Of a stretch of DNA of 64,000 nt, positions 1 through 13,788 are shown in pieces (position 1 is the first letter of the stretch; every line of letters begins with the position of its first letter). Position numbers and translations under genes: made by a program. Source of the stretch: Apteryx mantelli (taxonomy: Eukaryota > Chordata > Aves > Apterygiformes > Apterygidae); contig NC_089981.1 in NCBI RefSeq assembly GCF_036417845.1, positions 24,324,001 to 24,388,000 of the forward strand. Reading direction: 5' to 3'. The notes under the pieces are model-generated. The model ran no database searches. It was not told where the DNA came from and worked only from the letters and a program-made list of their open reading frames with translations.

Positions 1-2150
1 AATGTGACATGGGTGGTATGCTGTTTAACAACTCAAGCATTTCACACTTGCATGTATGTTTAAGGCAGTGGATTAGGTCTGTTTAGCTCCTCATCCCCAG
101 GCATGTGCCACAATTTGAAATGCTCAGCGCAGCAATGAGAATATGGGTGATGTGAAACATCGTGTTGGTGGATTAGAGTCGAGTTAATTCCCTCAGCTCA
201 TCTCTTCGAGTTTACAAATGTGGTGCAGGGAGCTAAGACTAGTTTGTCCGGAAAAGAGCGTTGGAGGCCTGACCACGAGATGACTTTCTGTGCCGGAAAA
301 GCACAATCCCATCAAAATCCTAGAGGTTGGGTCTGTGCTAGGCTGGCTGCAATTGCACCTCTAAAGAACTGGAAATGTTAGGAGATGAGATCATTCTTTT
401 GCTCAGATTTGACCCACAAAACGCAGCCTGTAGAAGCCCCGTCTTACAACCATGTAGTGTTCTGTGCGGAGTGCCCTGCGCAGAAATTAAAACGGCGTCC
501 TTCTGGAAGCATGAGACTAAAGGGAGATGTCTAGGTTAAAGTGAGGGACGCAGTCCTGCTTCTCTAGGACTATGTCCAGAGCTGACCAGCGGCCACAGTA
601 GCTGAAAATCCTTTGGAATACCCAAATGGTTACCCTGGATCACACCAAAGATATGCCAGTACCTGTCTCGGAGAGATGCTTTGGCTGTTGGCCGAGGTAA
701 GAGGATAAAAGCAGGGCAAGTGCAAAGCAGTGTTTTCCCAGATGCCAACAGTTTGCATTAGGGGTGAGGTGCTGGTGCCTTTGTATTTGACGGTCCCCCG
801 TGGATTTTTCCTCCTCAAATTTGTCTGGCTTCTTTGAAAAATCTTTGGGTAAATGCTGCTGGCACAGCAACATAATCTCCATTGCAATGCCGCCCATCTG
901 CATGTGCCCAACACTTCCTCACCTACCTGGCAGAAGCAGTGACAGTCAGAGCTGAGGAGGAGTCTTTGCACAGCCTGTGTATGTGTTTTCCCTGGTTTCA
1001 GGCAAAACCATTAAAACTTGTTACTTTCACGCTAATATTTTGATATGGAAATAATTTGATTTCCGTGATCAATACAGAAGGGAGGCCTAGAACACAGTTT
1101 CCTCATTCTTCTGCAGAAGCTTGTAATAAGAGTTTTTATGAAAAGTTACGTTACTAAAGGAGAAATGGTACCGGAAACCATGTCTGGTTGGTCTTATGAA
1201 ATTGCATTATATAAATAGACTACTCGCTTATTCTTTTCACTCCACAAACATGGAGGAAGCTGTAAAAAGACCACAAGGAAAAAGTACATTGAAGGAAAAG
1301 GGAGGCAGCTATTCAACAGAACACTTTCACTGCATCTCTCTTCCCTCTGCCCTGACCCAAACCTTTATTCATTATCTTGTTGGCTTTTTTTTTCTTTTGC
1401 TTCGAGTGCCCTGCCCATAAAGGGACCCATGTGTCATGGTTCACTTTAGTAGTATGGTTTTTTGTTTTTTGGGGTTTTTTTTGAAAACTGTTTTCACTAG
1501 ACAAAATGAGGGTGGTTTTTGAAAAATGTTTATTTTCTGTTTTTTTTTAAAGCAGTATTTCTGACAACAGAAAAATTAAAATTTCATTAGAGATCCTTTC
1601 AGGTTTATCTTCCTCCTACACCTCAAAGAAAAACAGGGGACATAAATGAAGAAAGATTTAATTAGGACTGTCAGTTACAAAACATATGGACAAAACAACT
1701 TCAGTTGACTTGAAAGGTAACCTGTCTCACCAGTAAGAAAGAAATGCAGATGTGTCTACATCTCCAGAACAGAAAGACAGTGCAGTAATAATACTGAAAA
1801 CTGAAGGTGCTGGGGTGGGGCGAAGACTTCTGTAATTTAACTATAGAACATTCATTTATCTGACTCTCCTGAAGTGAAACTGGAGAGTAAAATTAAACCA
1901 GATGTTCTCACACAGCCTACTTGATGTTGGTATTGTCAGAAAGAGTTAATTGCAGTGCTATGGGAAATAATATAGTCAAATTCTGTGTCTTTTAAGCCTT
2001 TTGATGCATACAACTATCAAGTCAAAAAGAAAGAGAATTTAGGAAAGTAACCCTGTATCCTCACCCAATATACATGCCTGAACCGGTGCTTCTGAAAGCA
2101 CCAAGGGGATACTGCCCTTATGTTTGGGGTTAAAAATAAAAAATTTGTCG

Positions 2151-2161
2151 CCCCCCCCCCC
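2151..2161. repeat. Poly-C run (11 C)
   Basis: Uninterrupted run of 11 cytosines, one of several C/G homopolymers of ten or more bases in this window. Confidence 0.95.
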
Positions 2162-3559
2162 AATAAAATATGTTGAATTTCCAGTGAAAAGCCAGTGTAG
2201 TTTGGTAGAAAATCAACATGTTCAGTTTGGAAATGCTAGCTGGGAGCTTGCTTTGGTAGATCCCTGTTCTCCTCTTCTCCATTGGACAAAGTGCCATATG
2301 CAGGTACCACTAAAAGCTGTGCTCTTCTCTCTGTGCAAGCCACAGACTATGTAGGGGCCTCACTGTGCCAAATCATGGCAGATTCTACCAGTGTTTTAGT
2401 TGTCTTGATCAGAAAAATCTAAGCTTTCCTTATAAAGCAGACCCCTCTTACTGAAAATCATCTAAAATGGAACACCCTGTTTTTTCACTCAAAAATAGTT
2501 TTGATGGTTATTCTTGAGAGGCGGGAGACAGAAAAGTCATTTGAACATGATGAAAGCAAGATGCTCTTTGTGACTCATTCAGAGACCTATTTACAGTACT
2601 TCTCATGGAGAAACTACTCAGAACAGGAAAAAAAGGAGAAAAGTTGTTGTAAATATTTGATATTCCTAGACTTAGGCACTGCACACAACACTTGAATCTC
2701 TTCATTTCTAATTCTTTTTCTATTTTTATGTCTTTCTGTATGTCCTGAATGGCTTCTTTCACACAGATGTCACTCATCTTATATCAGTTACCTGCATCTC
2801 AGATATTCAATGTCACTAGTCTTATTCTTAAAATGACTTATACCAGACATGCAAAATCATGAATCTCAGATCTATCTTGCTTTACCTTAAAAGGGTGAAT
2901 CTTGTTTAGCACTGTAATTATCTTTTGCTCTAAGTTTGAACCATCCACGTGGCCAGTAAATGGGTTTTGTGAAGTTCAGGGCTCTCTTGTACTGTCTTTT
3001 TGGGCTGCTTTGCATCCATCTGTCTGCATTAAAGTGCTTCTAATGAGAAATAATGACTTGCCTATTTCCAAAGTGCGTTTGTCTACCAGGTTCGGGGGGG
3101 GAACCAAAAACAAGGTAACCAACCTGCTGGAACGAGCTGTGGTAAACATCCCAGTGACAGGGCCTTCAAATGCCTGGATCCTGTACTTGTCTCTCTTGCT
3201 TGTAATGGAACTTAGGTCTCATGTTCGTAAGATCAGTAGTGATTGGTTAACAGTAGTCAGTAATTAATCCACGGACAAGCAGCGTTGATTGCTGAAGAGA
3301 GGAAGGAAATGGGTATCTACTCAACCCCAGCTTTCAACATGTGGAAAGGATGATGGTTAAATTATGACTAATGAACCACAGAAGTATGGAAGTGTGTGCA
3401 GCTGTAGTAGGGGAGCTGTACATGCATCACGCTGCTGCTGCTGCAGGTGGCCTTTTTCAACCCATGCTGCACAAGGTGAAGGAAGCGGGCCAAGAGGGAT
3501 GGGCTGCCTACCTGCTCCGGAAGAACAGGTTGCTGTGCCATGCGCGCTCTGCTCCTCCA

Positions 3560-3690
3560 GCTGAAAATTGCCTGGTTTACCCACCTTGTCTTTGTACTCC
3601 TCTTCAGTCAAACTGATGAGGTGACATCCTCCATGTGACATGCTTTCAGATGCTTTACTGAAGTCCAAACACATGGGAGCTATGATATCT
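3560..3690 (-). mobile_element. Possible degraded CR1/LINE reverse-transcriptase relic
   Basis: Read on the minus strand, bases around 3632-3674 encode CLDFSKASESMSH. This resembles the LDFSKAFDTVSH-type motif of CR1 and related non-LTR reverse transcriptases, which includes the catalytic-domain Phe/Ser/Lys-Ala segment. Flanking translation does not continue the match, so at most a short, old and frame-disrupted piece remains. The limits given are arbitrary. The motif is short enough to be coincidence, and a repeat-library search would settle it. Confidence 0.3.
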
Positions 3691-4465
3691 ACTTTTTGTA
3701 TGTCACTTGGGTTTTTGTCCTCTCTCTTTCTCTCTTATCTCTCGGTATATGTGATTACTGTCCCATTTTCCTTCTGCTGGTTCCTTCTAGTGGTAATCAA
3801 GGCTTCTGCAGAAGCATATTGGTTTCAGTGAACCTTTCCTGGTCTGTGGTTGCCCTTCTGGTCAGAGCAATAGTAGTTGAACTGAGAACAGCAACTAGAC
3901 TTGCGATAGTGGTGTCGGTGGCTCCAGTAGTGAAAAAGCTGAAGCAGGGGAGAATGGAAGTTTTTATTTGTATATCGGAGTCTATCCCCAGTTTACAAAG
4001 AAATACTTTGGCTTTTATCTCATGGGACCAAGAGAAAAGGTGTTGTTCTGCCCTCATGGGAAAGTCGTGCTGCTGTCACTGGGAGAGATGTCAAAACTTC
4101 TCAGGGCAAGTTGGCTGCTCCGAGGAAAATCTGGAATGAGAATATTTGAAGTCTGAAGGTTGTTGAATTAACTTTTCTCCTGCTAGCTTTACTGCTAAGC
4201 CATTCAGAGAAACTCTTCAAGCTTCAGTATTTCTTTATTTGGCTTGTTTCTGCAGCCCGGTTCCTACCTGCTGTGCCCAACACTACTCGTTCACCTCAGT
4301 CTCCATCGGACTCTCAAACCCACCTTTGACCGGTTGCAGTACGATGAGGGTTTCTGGTGGTTTTCAGCCATGCTGGGATTCTAGAAGCCAAAGAGCTGAG
4401 TCTTATTTTCCAAAAAAGAAGTGTGTATGTTTGGTGGTTTTTTGTGTGTGTGGCTTGTTGTGGTG

Positions 4466-4484
4466 TTTTTTTTTTTTTTTTTTT
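4466..4484. repeat. Poly-T run (19 T)
   Basis: Homopolymer tract of 19 T. Read on the minus strand it is a poly-A tract. No target-site duplication or retrotransposon body is evident beside it. Confidence 0.95.
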
Positions 4485-7069
4485 AATGGTGACTCCTTTC
4501 CCACAAACCACTGCCTGTTTAGGTGAGGTCTGTTAATCATTGCCAATACAGCCAGATGCAGCTGGGATCTTAAATGCAAGGAAGGACATAGGAGAGACTT
4601 ATGCCACATCTGGCACTGCTAACCGGGAAGGCTGCAGCTTCCTCCAGCCTCCCTCCCTGCAAACCTACAGCAGGCCAGAGATTTTTCTCTACTTACCCAT
4701 TAATCTCTATTTTAAAAGCCTGTCTGTAGAAGCTGGGGGGAAACGGCTTACAGACGTAGTGTAAAAGCCAGAATGGCCTTTGATATTCTTGTTAATAGGC
4801 CCAGAACAACACCCAAAACCTCAAAACTATTTTGTGCCGTTCTGTGAAGTGAGCTGGAGGAATTTCAGTGTCACATCATAGTTCTTCTCTCCCCTTCTCC
4901 GCAGCAGCTTGGAAACTCCCTCCAGGAGCCCTGCAAGGGTTGGCCTCGTAAGCCTGCTGAGATGGTAGGATGAGTCAGTGAAAAGGGAGAGAGGAAAAAA
5001 GTGTTGTAACATGAAAGGGGTTTTGCAACAGAAGGAGCTTTTTAGTTATAGTGATTCATTAGCAGGTAAATGTTAACTTAAAACCAAGTAAATAATGATT
5101 TCCCAACTCAGGGGAAAGTTTGAAACAAAGCATTGGTGCAAATAAGCGTGCCAAGCTTTTTGCCCGTTTTTGACTGTGGTAGCAGTTCCTTTTGCCATGG
5201 GTGGCCAGGAAAAAAGACAATTGCTGATGGACCCAGTCTGGCTCAGGTCTCTGCCGGGGGGAGGTGGTTTGTCTGTACGACCTGGGGGTTGCAGAGTATG
5301 AAAAGCACAGTACGTACGGTCAGGCCATGCTGTCCAGTCTGCTAACCTGCATTTGAGTTACTTTTCCACGTCTCCTTCACCATGCTTGGGCTGTTTGTGT
5401 GTGTTGGTTATGTTTCTGCACGTGCTGCTAACATAAAAATCAGATTTTCCATGTTGTTTGGATCAACAGGTTTGGGGGGGTTGAAATGGCTGCAATGGCT
5501 TGGCGCTCCCTTAGTTATCAAATAGTTTCTAAAGCTGCTGAGTGATTTTAAAAGTAGGTTTTATCAGCAGTTTTCAGCTTTGCATGTGTAGAAAGGCATT
5601 AGCTTCTTTGTCTTGCGCTGCGCATACTTAGAGAGTCAACATCAGGATTTAGCCTTTTATAGGATGGGGAACACAAGCCATCCATGCGTGCTCCTTCTCG
5701 TGTGCAGCCTTGCTCAGCTTGAAACTTTCTTCAGAGGACTCTGCTCTGTTCTCCGCAGGCTGGGAAAAGGAAAGAGTCTTTTATATCCTGTGGGTTATAG
5801 CTGATAGTGTAAGCTTGTCCTCCCACGCATTTAAGATTTATAAATCACAGCTGAGTCTGTCCTCAGCAGAATTGCAGTCTCTTAACAGCTGGTTTGTAAT
5901 CCTGCAACTTGCATTCCCCAGTCTCCTGCATCCTCTTACCCAGCTCAGGGGACCACTTAGCTTTTCCAAAGTGCAGATTTCAATCAAGGCCTCTTATACG
6001 GAGCAACAGCTGCCTACTTTGATAGCGAGCAGGATGATCTCTTCTGAGATGGTGGCTTTCTAATAGGGCCTAGGATGTTAGCACAGAGCTGAAATTCATG
6101 GTTACAGCTGTTAAATAACAAGCACTGTGATACAGCCAGTTTCCATTCTTGAACAGCATCCCTGTTCCTCCCTGCTCCCTTCCCTGTGTATGGGATCGTC
6201 ACCAGTCTCGTCTTATCTGCAACTCTTGCTTGTAACAAACACGTTTGCAAAGTCGGAGGAAGCGTTGCTCGTACCTCCAGTAGGTGAAGCCTGGTTTTGC
6301 ATGCATAAAACATGCACTTGCATGTGCATTTTTTTTTCCTCCTGAAGATGCATAAAAAGTGACTGTGCACATCCCAGACGGTTTCTGAAGTAGAGTTGTA
6401 GAGATGCTTCTGGTGGCAAACAAAATCTGTATTTTTTTCATGGTGTTTTTTTCCTTTTCCTATAATTCCTACTAGTAGTGCATGTTGAGGCAAATTCTTA
6501 CAGGGTCAGGTCTAGCTTAGGCTGACATTTCAGGTCCAGGGTAGCAGCCTCAATTTGAGGGCAACCCTTAAATGCAAGTTTAAGTCATAGTGATTTTAAT
6601 AGGACTTGAACCCGTCTTTAGGTTGTGTTTAAGTGATTTCTGAAACCATAACTGAAGTGCACAGGCAGTTTCCTTTTTGATTCAGTGGGGCCCGGGTCAG
6701 GGTTGTAGCCACTCGTGTGGGTGTCTCAGGTAAAGAGGCTTTACAAAAAGCACTATTTGGCTGTCAAAACAATGCGACTAACCTGATGTCCTCCTTGCTC
6801 TTGGTGTTGTTCATGCTGCCAGATACAATTGTTTTAGAGTAAGCACTGAGCTTTTCCCAGCCTCTGAAGTCTATGGGGAAAAAAACAAAAAGGGAAAGAA
6901 AACCTCCCTCTTTCTTCGTCTTTTTAAATATAGTGAATCTTTCTTGGCATTTGTGTTCTCATCCCATAATAATGTCCTGCTTCTCCCAGCAAGACACTGC
7001 TGTCCTCTGTCTGACAAGCTACATAGGCATTCGCGCTCATGTCTCTTTATAATTTATCACTGCCCCGGC

Positions 7070-7380
7070 TCTGAACTCGCTCGGCCCCTTTTCTGCCTCC
7101 TTCCGTGGCGGAGCATCAGCTCGCTTCGGAGCGGTCGCCCAAGCTACGGCTTCCGGCAGCGGTAGCTGTGGTGCTCTCGGTCGCTGCCCCCTCCCGGGGC
7201 ACCCGTATCGCCCTCGTCGCTGCAGCCCGACCCCTTCGCGTGGCCGGGACCCCCCGGGTTTCGGGTCGCCCCGGCGTGCGTCGGGGATGCGCTGCCCGGC
7301 GGGAACGGCCCCCGAGGCCGTTCACGGCTGCTCCCGTCCTGTCCCGAGCTTCCACGTCAGTTAAGTGGCGGCGATGACGT
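7070..7380. promoter_or_regulatory. CpG-dense GC-rich segment, candidate promoter or enhancer
   Basis: About 300 bases with many CpG dinucleotides stand out against AT-richer flanks. The right edge carries two TGACG/CGTCA-type half-sites, CACGTCAG near 7352 and GATGACGT near 7371, which resemble CREB/ATF half-sites. It lies upstream of the TSPAN32 exons on the same strand and could be a promoter of that gene or of an unseen transcript. No coding exon was recognised just downstream. Open frames here exist in several registers, as expected from base composition. Confidence 0.35.
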
Positions 7381-8399
7381 GCTGCTCTTCAGCTGTGGTT
7401 TTCGCTTCTGCCTGGGCAGTTTTATTCCTGGTCCAGGCACTGTGACTCTTTCCCCTTTTTGCCTTGGAAAGGGAAGTGCACGTTTCTGATACTGGTAGTG
7501 TCTTCATGGTACATTGTGCATGCACACTGGCTTTCGTGCTGCGGTATTTCAGGCAGGAAAAAAACCCCTTTCTCTTACTGCTTCACGGATGGATTTTTTT
7601 TTTCCCTATTAAAGCAGGTTTTGAACATTAAGTTTTTTGAGAAGTCAGTCTGAGGGGATGGCTGATAGTGCTGCTGCTAACTTCCCTAGACTAAGAAAGC
7701 TTTGAATGTTTGTCATTACTTTCTACTGGGAAGCAGTCTTGGCTGGCCTCGGTTTCAGGTATTACAGGCCAGAGAGCAGGGCTGACTGGGATAATTTGAG
7801 CGTAAGGTTGGGAGGTCCATAAACTGCTGGGTTGTACATCTGGGTTACGGGAGCGCAAAGAATTGATGCGGGCCCTTGGCAACATGTTGTCGTTTCGGTT
7901 CTGTTACAAAATTTAGCGGAGAGCAATGCTTGAAGCTTGCTTGACGGAACCGAAGAGGCCTTGATGCGCTGAGGCTGGACAAGACGTGCAGCCTCAGATC
8001 TGGAGGGTTTAGGGGGAGAAAGTCTCTCTGGTATTTGCTGGCTGTCTGTTTGGGTTTCTGCGCTGTCCTGTAGAGCATCTCGTCTCCGCCGTAGTGGCAA
8101 GCGGACAGCTCGTGGCTGTGGAGCGCGGTTTCGACATGGCGCTGCTGAATTGCATCCCGGGGGGTCCGGACAGGGCCATGTCTCGGGCCATCCTTGGGCG
8201 TAGTCACTTGACTGTGCTAAATTTATTAGGCTTGCCTGGTTTTTGACTGCCTGCGACCCCCCCCAGCCGTCTCAGGAGATGGGCCCTTTTCCTGTACGGC
8301 ACCAAACCAGCGCTCCCGAGATGCACCTGAGTCTCCGCAGAGGGGCGTGGGGATGGGAAATGAGGAAAAGGTTTGCGTGATAGCAGCTTAAAGGTGGAA

Positions 8400-8680
8400 G
8401 AAAAGACGCCCATCCGTAACCCGCTGCCCTCCGCGGGAAGTGAGCGAGGGGACTTGGTTTGCGCGGCGGAGGCCGGCGAAGCTGCACGTGGTTCGCTGCT
8501 TGTTTGACTCCAATCCGTTTAGAAAAGGGGTCTGCGGCCCTCCCCTGGGAAGGGGCGCGAGTCACCCCTAATGGGAGCTGGCGTCTGCTTGAGTGCTTTG
8601 GACAGCCGCGTGGGTCCCGGGCGTGTTTCTGGCCCCGGAGAAGCTTTTCGGGGAGAGGAGAGGAGAGAAGCAGGTAGCGC
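8400..8680. other. GC-rich, CpG-containing segment
   Basis: Elevated GC and CpG relative to the flanks, without recognised coding content. Open frames on both strands overlap here and are probably compositional. Confidence 0.4.
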
Positions 8681-11600
8681 AGTGGCAGTAGGCGAGCAGT
8701 GAAACTGCTCAGTTTCCCCCGTTTCTGATGCTTTGCACGAGGATCCGATGGAAGCCCTGGAAGCGGTTTTGTAAGGCTCGGCCGACGGTGGCTTTTGCTC
8801 TTTCCTTCTGTGTGTTCCCCCAGTGACAGACAAAGATATTTGGGAATTGCCTGCTCATTTTGCAGTCCCGAAAGAGTGAGTGTGTGTGCGTGTGTACATG
8901 AGTTGTTTTAAAACAAAATCGGAAACAAAAGGTGAAAAACACTTAGCTAAAAGCATCATTGGGATCTTTTAGCTCTTCTGTCAGTTGCTTCTGGTGACTG
9001 CGAGCAGTCTGAGGGAAGCAGCACTGTCTTCTCCAACGCAGTTTTTCACTGGGGGCCTCAAAGGTCAGTTTGGTTTGCAGTGGTGGCCAGACTTCAGCAT
9101 CTGTTATTGATTGGCCTGAGGAAGCCTGGAGCAGTGAAGAGGAAGGGAACTGGCATGCTGTTAAGGAAATACAGAACTGCACCGAGGCTGTAATAACTGT
9201 ATTAGATATTGTAATGAAGGCCTGGTCAAGCATGTGGTGGGGGGAGACCTTTTCACCGTGCGCTTGATCCATGCGGTGGGAACTGTTCTGCTGTCTGCAG
9301 TAGGCTTCACTTGGGTTGCGTTTTCTGGGCTTGCATGCCCACCTCTGTTCATGGCTCACTTCCATCCCCACTTCCAGTTTCCCTGCCCCCATCTATCTGC
9401 TCTCTTTCCTGCGCAATTTCTTGTTTGCGTTCTCTGCTTCAAGTGGCGCCTGGTCCTGCTCTCCTTGTTCCTACCCATGCTGCCTTCTCGCGCTCCGGCT
9501 GCTGGAGGAGCTGCTGACTGGCAGGGAGGACAGTTGTTCTTCATACCCAAGACCCATGGGGATGGGTCAGGCGTTGGATGAGATGCAGCCAGACCCCTCC
9601 ACCCCGCTTTCCCCGATGCCCTGACGTGCTGTCCTGGCAGGGAGATTTCTCCTGGTGGGGTGCACCCAGGTGCTGTGTGAGGTGCTCGCCCACCAGCTGA
9701 AGCTGTGCACGTGCCAGAAGGTCTGTTTTTTGTTTTCCAAAGGGCTTCCCCCTCCTGTTTTACTGTTGTTTTTGTTAGCTCTGTCAGAAACAAAGAAAAA
9801 CCTTTCCATTGAATAGCTTAGCTCTTCGTTAGAGCCCTGCTCGGATGGCCGGTGTTCATTAGCCAAGATTCCCATCCTGACTGTCTGTATGGCAATGGTT
9901 GTGGCTGTCCGTCCCCGCTCTCGAGGTTTATTTGTAAGGGTGTGCAGCATTGCAGTGCTTCTGCTGTTTATTTCTCTCCACTAATTCCTCCTCTCCTCCC
10001 TGCGCTGTCCTGTTTTCAATTAAACTAGATTGCAAGCATCATACCGCTCTGCTCCAACTCTTTTTATTTTTTCTCCTCCCCTTGTTTCTGACGTTGTGAA
10101 CACGTGATTCTGCATTGTGGGGAAGAAAGGCAAGATGGAGATAGTGAAATGCAGATGTGTTTTCTTACTGGAGTGAAGAAGGCTTTAGAGTGGTTCAACC
10201 ACTTTATTCCAGTTTCATATCTTAAATGACTAACGTACAGTTTACAGCTAAACAAGGGAGACAGTGGAGGCTGCTACTGAAGGAATATTTGAGTGACACT
10301 GTAATGAATACATCCCTCCTAGCAAGAGCAAAAGAATATTAAATGCTTAAGTTGTAGTTTCCTTTGAGGCTGCAGTGAATGTGCTTGGTGGTGGTATCTC
10401 AAAGGCATAAAGAGCGATAGCCCCTGGAGAGCAGACTCCTCCTTCCTCTGTTGTGTTAAGGGCGTTCTTCTTGAACAGACGTGAAAAAGGTGGGCTTGTC
10501 TCTAAGACAATCATTTGATTGTGAAATCTCACTTCCTTATTCCCCTCTTTGCAGAGGGATTATCGGCTGAAGAATGTTGCGAAGATTGAGCAAGTCTAAG
10601 ACCGTTCTTCTTGGTGCAAGTCTGTCCATGTTAGTTTTCCAACTTGCACCTAAGTGACTACCTTAGGTTGCCTCTCCGTGAATATTCACTGGCAGTGGAG
10701 GGGGATTCCTTGACACCTTTGGGTTTCAAAGGGATCAGTAAGTGAAGAATGACCACCTTCTCAGACAGTCCAGTTCCTTATCCAGTTAGAAGGAAAAAAT
10801 CTCCTTGATAAATAACTGCAGTCAAAAATATGAATTTTTTGTCTTAGAGAAGGTAAGAATTAAATTTGCTTTATTTTCTGATAGCCAAGGACATGAACGT
10901 TAATGGTTTAGGCAGAGTAAACGCCTTCTTATATTTGTGCATTCTGTTTCTTGGGGGATAAAGGACTTGGAGAATGATAAACAACAATTTTTTTTTAAAG
11001 TGAAAAATGCTACTACATTAACTTAGCTGGAGTCAGTTGCATCAATCTTGGTGGTGCTATTCCATTTGTATCTTCTTGCCCATCTATATCATCCCTAATG
11101 TTTCATTAAGGAATAGACAGAAATGGGAGACTGTAATTTTTTTGCTAATTTAGAGCTGGAACACTTCACTAAGCTTCTCCCAGAAAAAAATTACTAAAAA
11201 TGTGACCCCTATGTCATTTAACCTGGAGATTTTTCTCAAGCCAAAGCTCAGCTGACATTTCATCTTTAGCTCTCTGGGTTTTTTTATGGGCAAGCGTGGT
11301 GTGACTGGAGGCACTTTCTTATTCCAAGGGAGAGCTTTATCCAGAAGTGCTCCTCCAGCAGTGGGTCACTGTTTGCATGCTAAACAGTTCTGAACCATGC
11401 AGAAAGTCAGCAGCATGTTGCTAGGAACAGGGAAATCCACTTGACCTTAATTATGCTAACGTATAGGGGGAGTTTAAGTTTTCTTTTGAAAAAAGCCCAG
11501 CCAGACTCCTTTTCTTCTCCAACTGTATCAGTCCATTACGTGCTAACTGCTGCCCAAGCTAAGGGATGGGGCACATCTGTGGTTTTCTTAAAGCATATTA

Positions 11601-12386
11601 TTAACAGTACCAGTATAACCACTCAAACTTTAAAAGGCATCTTCTTGCTGAACTAAGAGCAAGCACCCTGATTTCCCCCCCAACACCTGGCATAAAAACA
11701 GAAGGAGACAATTATTTTGAGGCAACGGTCTGAAAGTTGCTCTTCAGTGGAGTATGTGATGGCAACCTCTTGGGGACAGCAATTTAGCCAAAACAGTGAA
11801 GCACTCCAATCCTCCACTGTTATGTCCCAAATCAAAAGGCATTATAGGGGTGAATGTGTGTGTCCTGAACAAAACGTCCCCAGCTTCATAACCTAACCTT
11901 GCTTGCATCAGGGTACTGTCTCCTGTTTTCAGACTTTATTTTTTACGTTGTTAGACATGCATGAGTTTGCATGCCACTTCGGTCTGGATAGACACTGCCA
12001 TGCATGACTGCTGTTCCAGAGCCTGGTTGCAGCTCTGGTTGCGAGTACACCATCCCCAGCAGAAAAGTTGCTAAGAAAGTGGTGTATTAGTGCAATTTTT
12101 TGATATGTCTCCTGTTGTTACACTGTACCTCTAATACGCTCTATGGCATAGTCTCCTGTGCAGAAGGAAAAAGCCAGTGATAAATACTGAGATTTAGTGC
12201 TTTGTATCTACCTCCGAAATACTTAAATTAGAAATCTCTCTGCAGCAATCTTTGAAAACAAACTGCCGCATTGTGTGAAGATGTGCACTTTTCTCCTTCA
12301 AAATCATGTGATCTAGCAAAAATCAGAAAGATGATGTGGATGAACTACAACCACTCTTTAAAAAATGGCTTTATAGTTTGATATTC

Positions 12387-12482
12387 CCTTACCAGGATCT
12401 GAATATTGCCCTACCAGGATCTGAACAGCATATTCAGATAATAGCTGGATGTAAATGCTAGATATAATTGCTAGATATAAAT
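12387..12482. repeat. Two short imperfect tandem repeats
   Basis: ACCAGGATCTGAA occurs at 12391 and again at 12413, a period of 22 bases. A second direct repeat follows closely: GCTAGATATAA at 12457 and at 12470, a period of 13. Both look like local duplication events. Confidence 0.85.
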
Positions 12483-12995
12483 GCTGAGAACAACTAATCA
12501 GCAAATTGTACTCTTGGGCTTGCCTAGACACACGTTTTAAGAGGAAATTATGGCTGTAAAACACTTTCAGTTTAATCCTTTGTGCTTTCAATTCTTGGAG
12601 GCTGCTTTGCAAAATGAAACATCAGTAAATAACTAAGAAGCCCGCTCACAAGTTAGCTCAGAAATAGCATGCGATTCCAGTCTGTATTAGTCATTACGTA
12701 TCTGGAGATTATGCTTCCCCCACTGTCATCACCATCACTGTTTTAGAGATGATGGTGAAGTAGTGGCTGCTCGCAGTCTTGTCTTATTGTTTCCTACTGT
12801 TGGAATTATTTTTTGCCATAACTTTATTACATAAGCCTTGTTCCTTGAATTCTTTCCTCTCCTCTCGTCCTTTATACCTTGCAGTAACATTAGACATTGC
12901 CTGTATCTAGATCGTAAGCTTCTTTGGAAATAGATTTTTGTCTTCCTGCATTCTGTAAAGTATCACGCATAGCTACATCACTCACTGTACGTATG

Positions 12996-13029
12996 GTGTA
13001 TAGTATGCTATACAGTAGTGTATAGTATG
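12996..13029. repeat. Tandem duplication, 22-base period
   Basis: GTGTATAGTATG occurs at 12996-13007 and again at 13018-13029. Confidence 0.85.
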
Positions 13030-13788
13030 TACAGATGACAGAGAGGGAAGGAGTGCAAGTAACAAAACTCTTATTTCATGAGGTAGCAGAATGCCAAGCA
13101 GTGTAATTCCCAAGACTGTAAGCTTTATCCTGAGAGTCAAAAGGTTGTTTAGAAGAGCAAAGATGATGGGGCAGGTAAGTGGCAAGGAGCAGAGGCAGCA
13201 TTAGTTGCCCTCAGGTAGGGGACTGAATCTAGACCCAAGACGGACGTGTCATCTTGTGTCAGCTGCTTTCTCTGGCTAATGGCTTTAAGAATTTTTGAGT
13301 CAAGGGGAGCTTTATGGTTAAAATATCACTGGTAACTTTATCTGCAGCACTCAGCACGAGTGTCTGTTTCCTTGGTTTCCAGCGCGTTTGGAGAGGGACG
13401 TTCCCACACATTTCTGCTGGACAAAGCCCAGGTGCCTGAGTCCTTCCATCTTTCTCTGGATTACTGGTGCCACATGTTAGCTCATCTGTTGGTTGGCAGA
13501 TCACTGAAAGCGATAATCTTTGCTGTCAAAGCAAGGAGCAAACGTTCACCCTCCACGTCCAGCAGGGCTGACCTACCCTGGCAGGAGAGATCCTCTCGCT
13601 GTTTCATGCCACCATTGGGGACGTGTGGCAGCTGCTGTGGGCTGTGGGTGCTGGCCACCAGCTGTGCACATCTGTACAGCTCATGCTTCCCTCCCCAGCT
13701 GTTTGCATGCAGCACGAGCACCTGGGGTTTGGGGACAGACCTCAGTAGTTAGACCAAGTTTTACTATTGGGACAAAACATTAACAGGA

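Noticed and set aside
3968..4156. Tyr-Phe-Gly segment reminiscent of the TSPAN32 small loop
   Set aside because: No membrane segment precedes it and the rest does not align with TSPAN32.
7105..7377. Possible ASCL2-like or other neighbour gene in the 7.1 kb GC island
   Set aside because: No basic helix-loop-helix pattern or other domain is visible in any frame.
7459..7653. Hydrophobic stretch with Lys-Cys resembling a tetraspanin N-terminus
   Set aside because: No in-frame ATG, no donor at the expected place and a second half unlike TSPAN32. Resemblance limited to a few residues.
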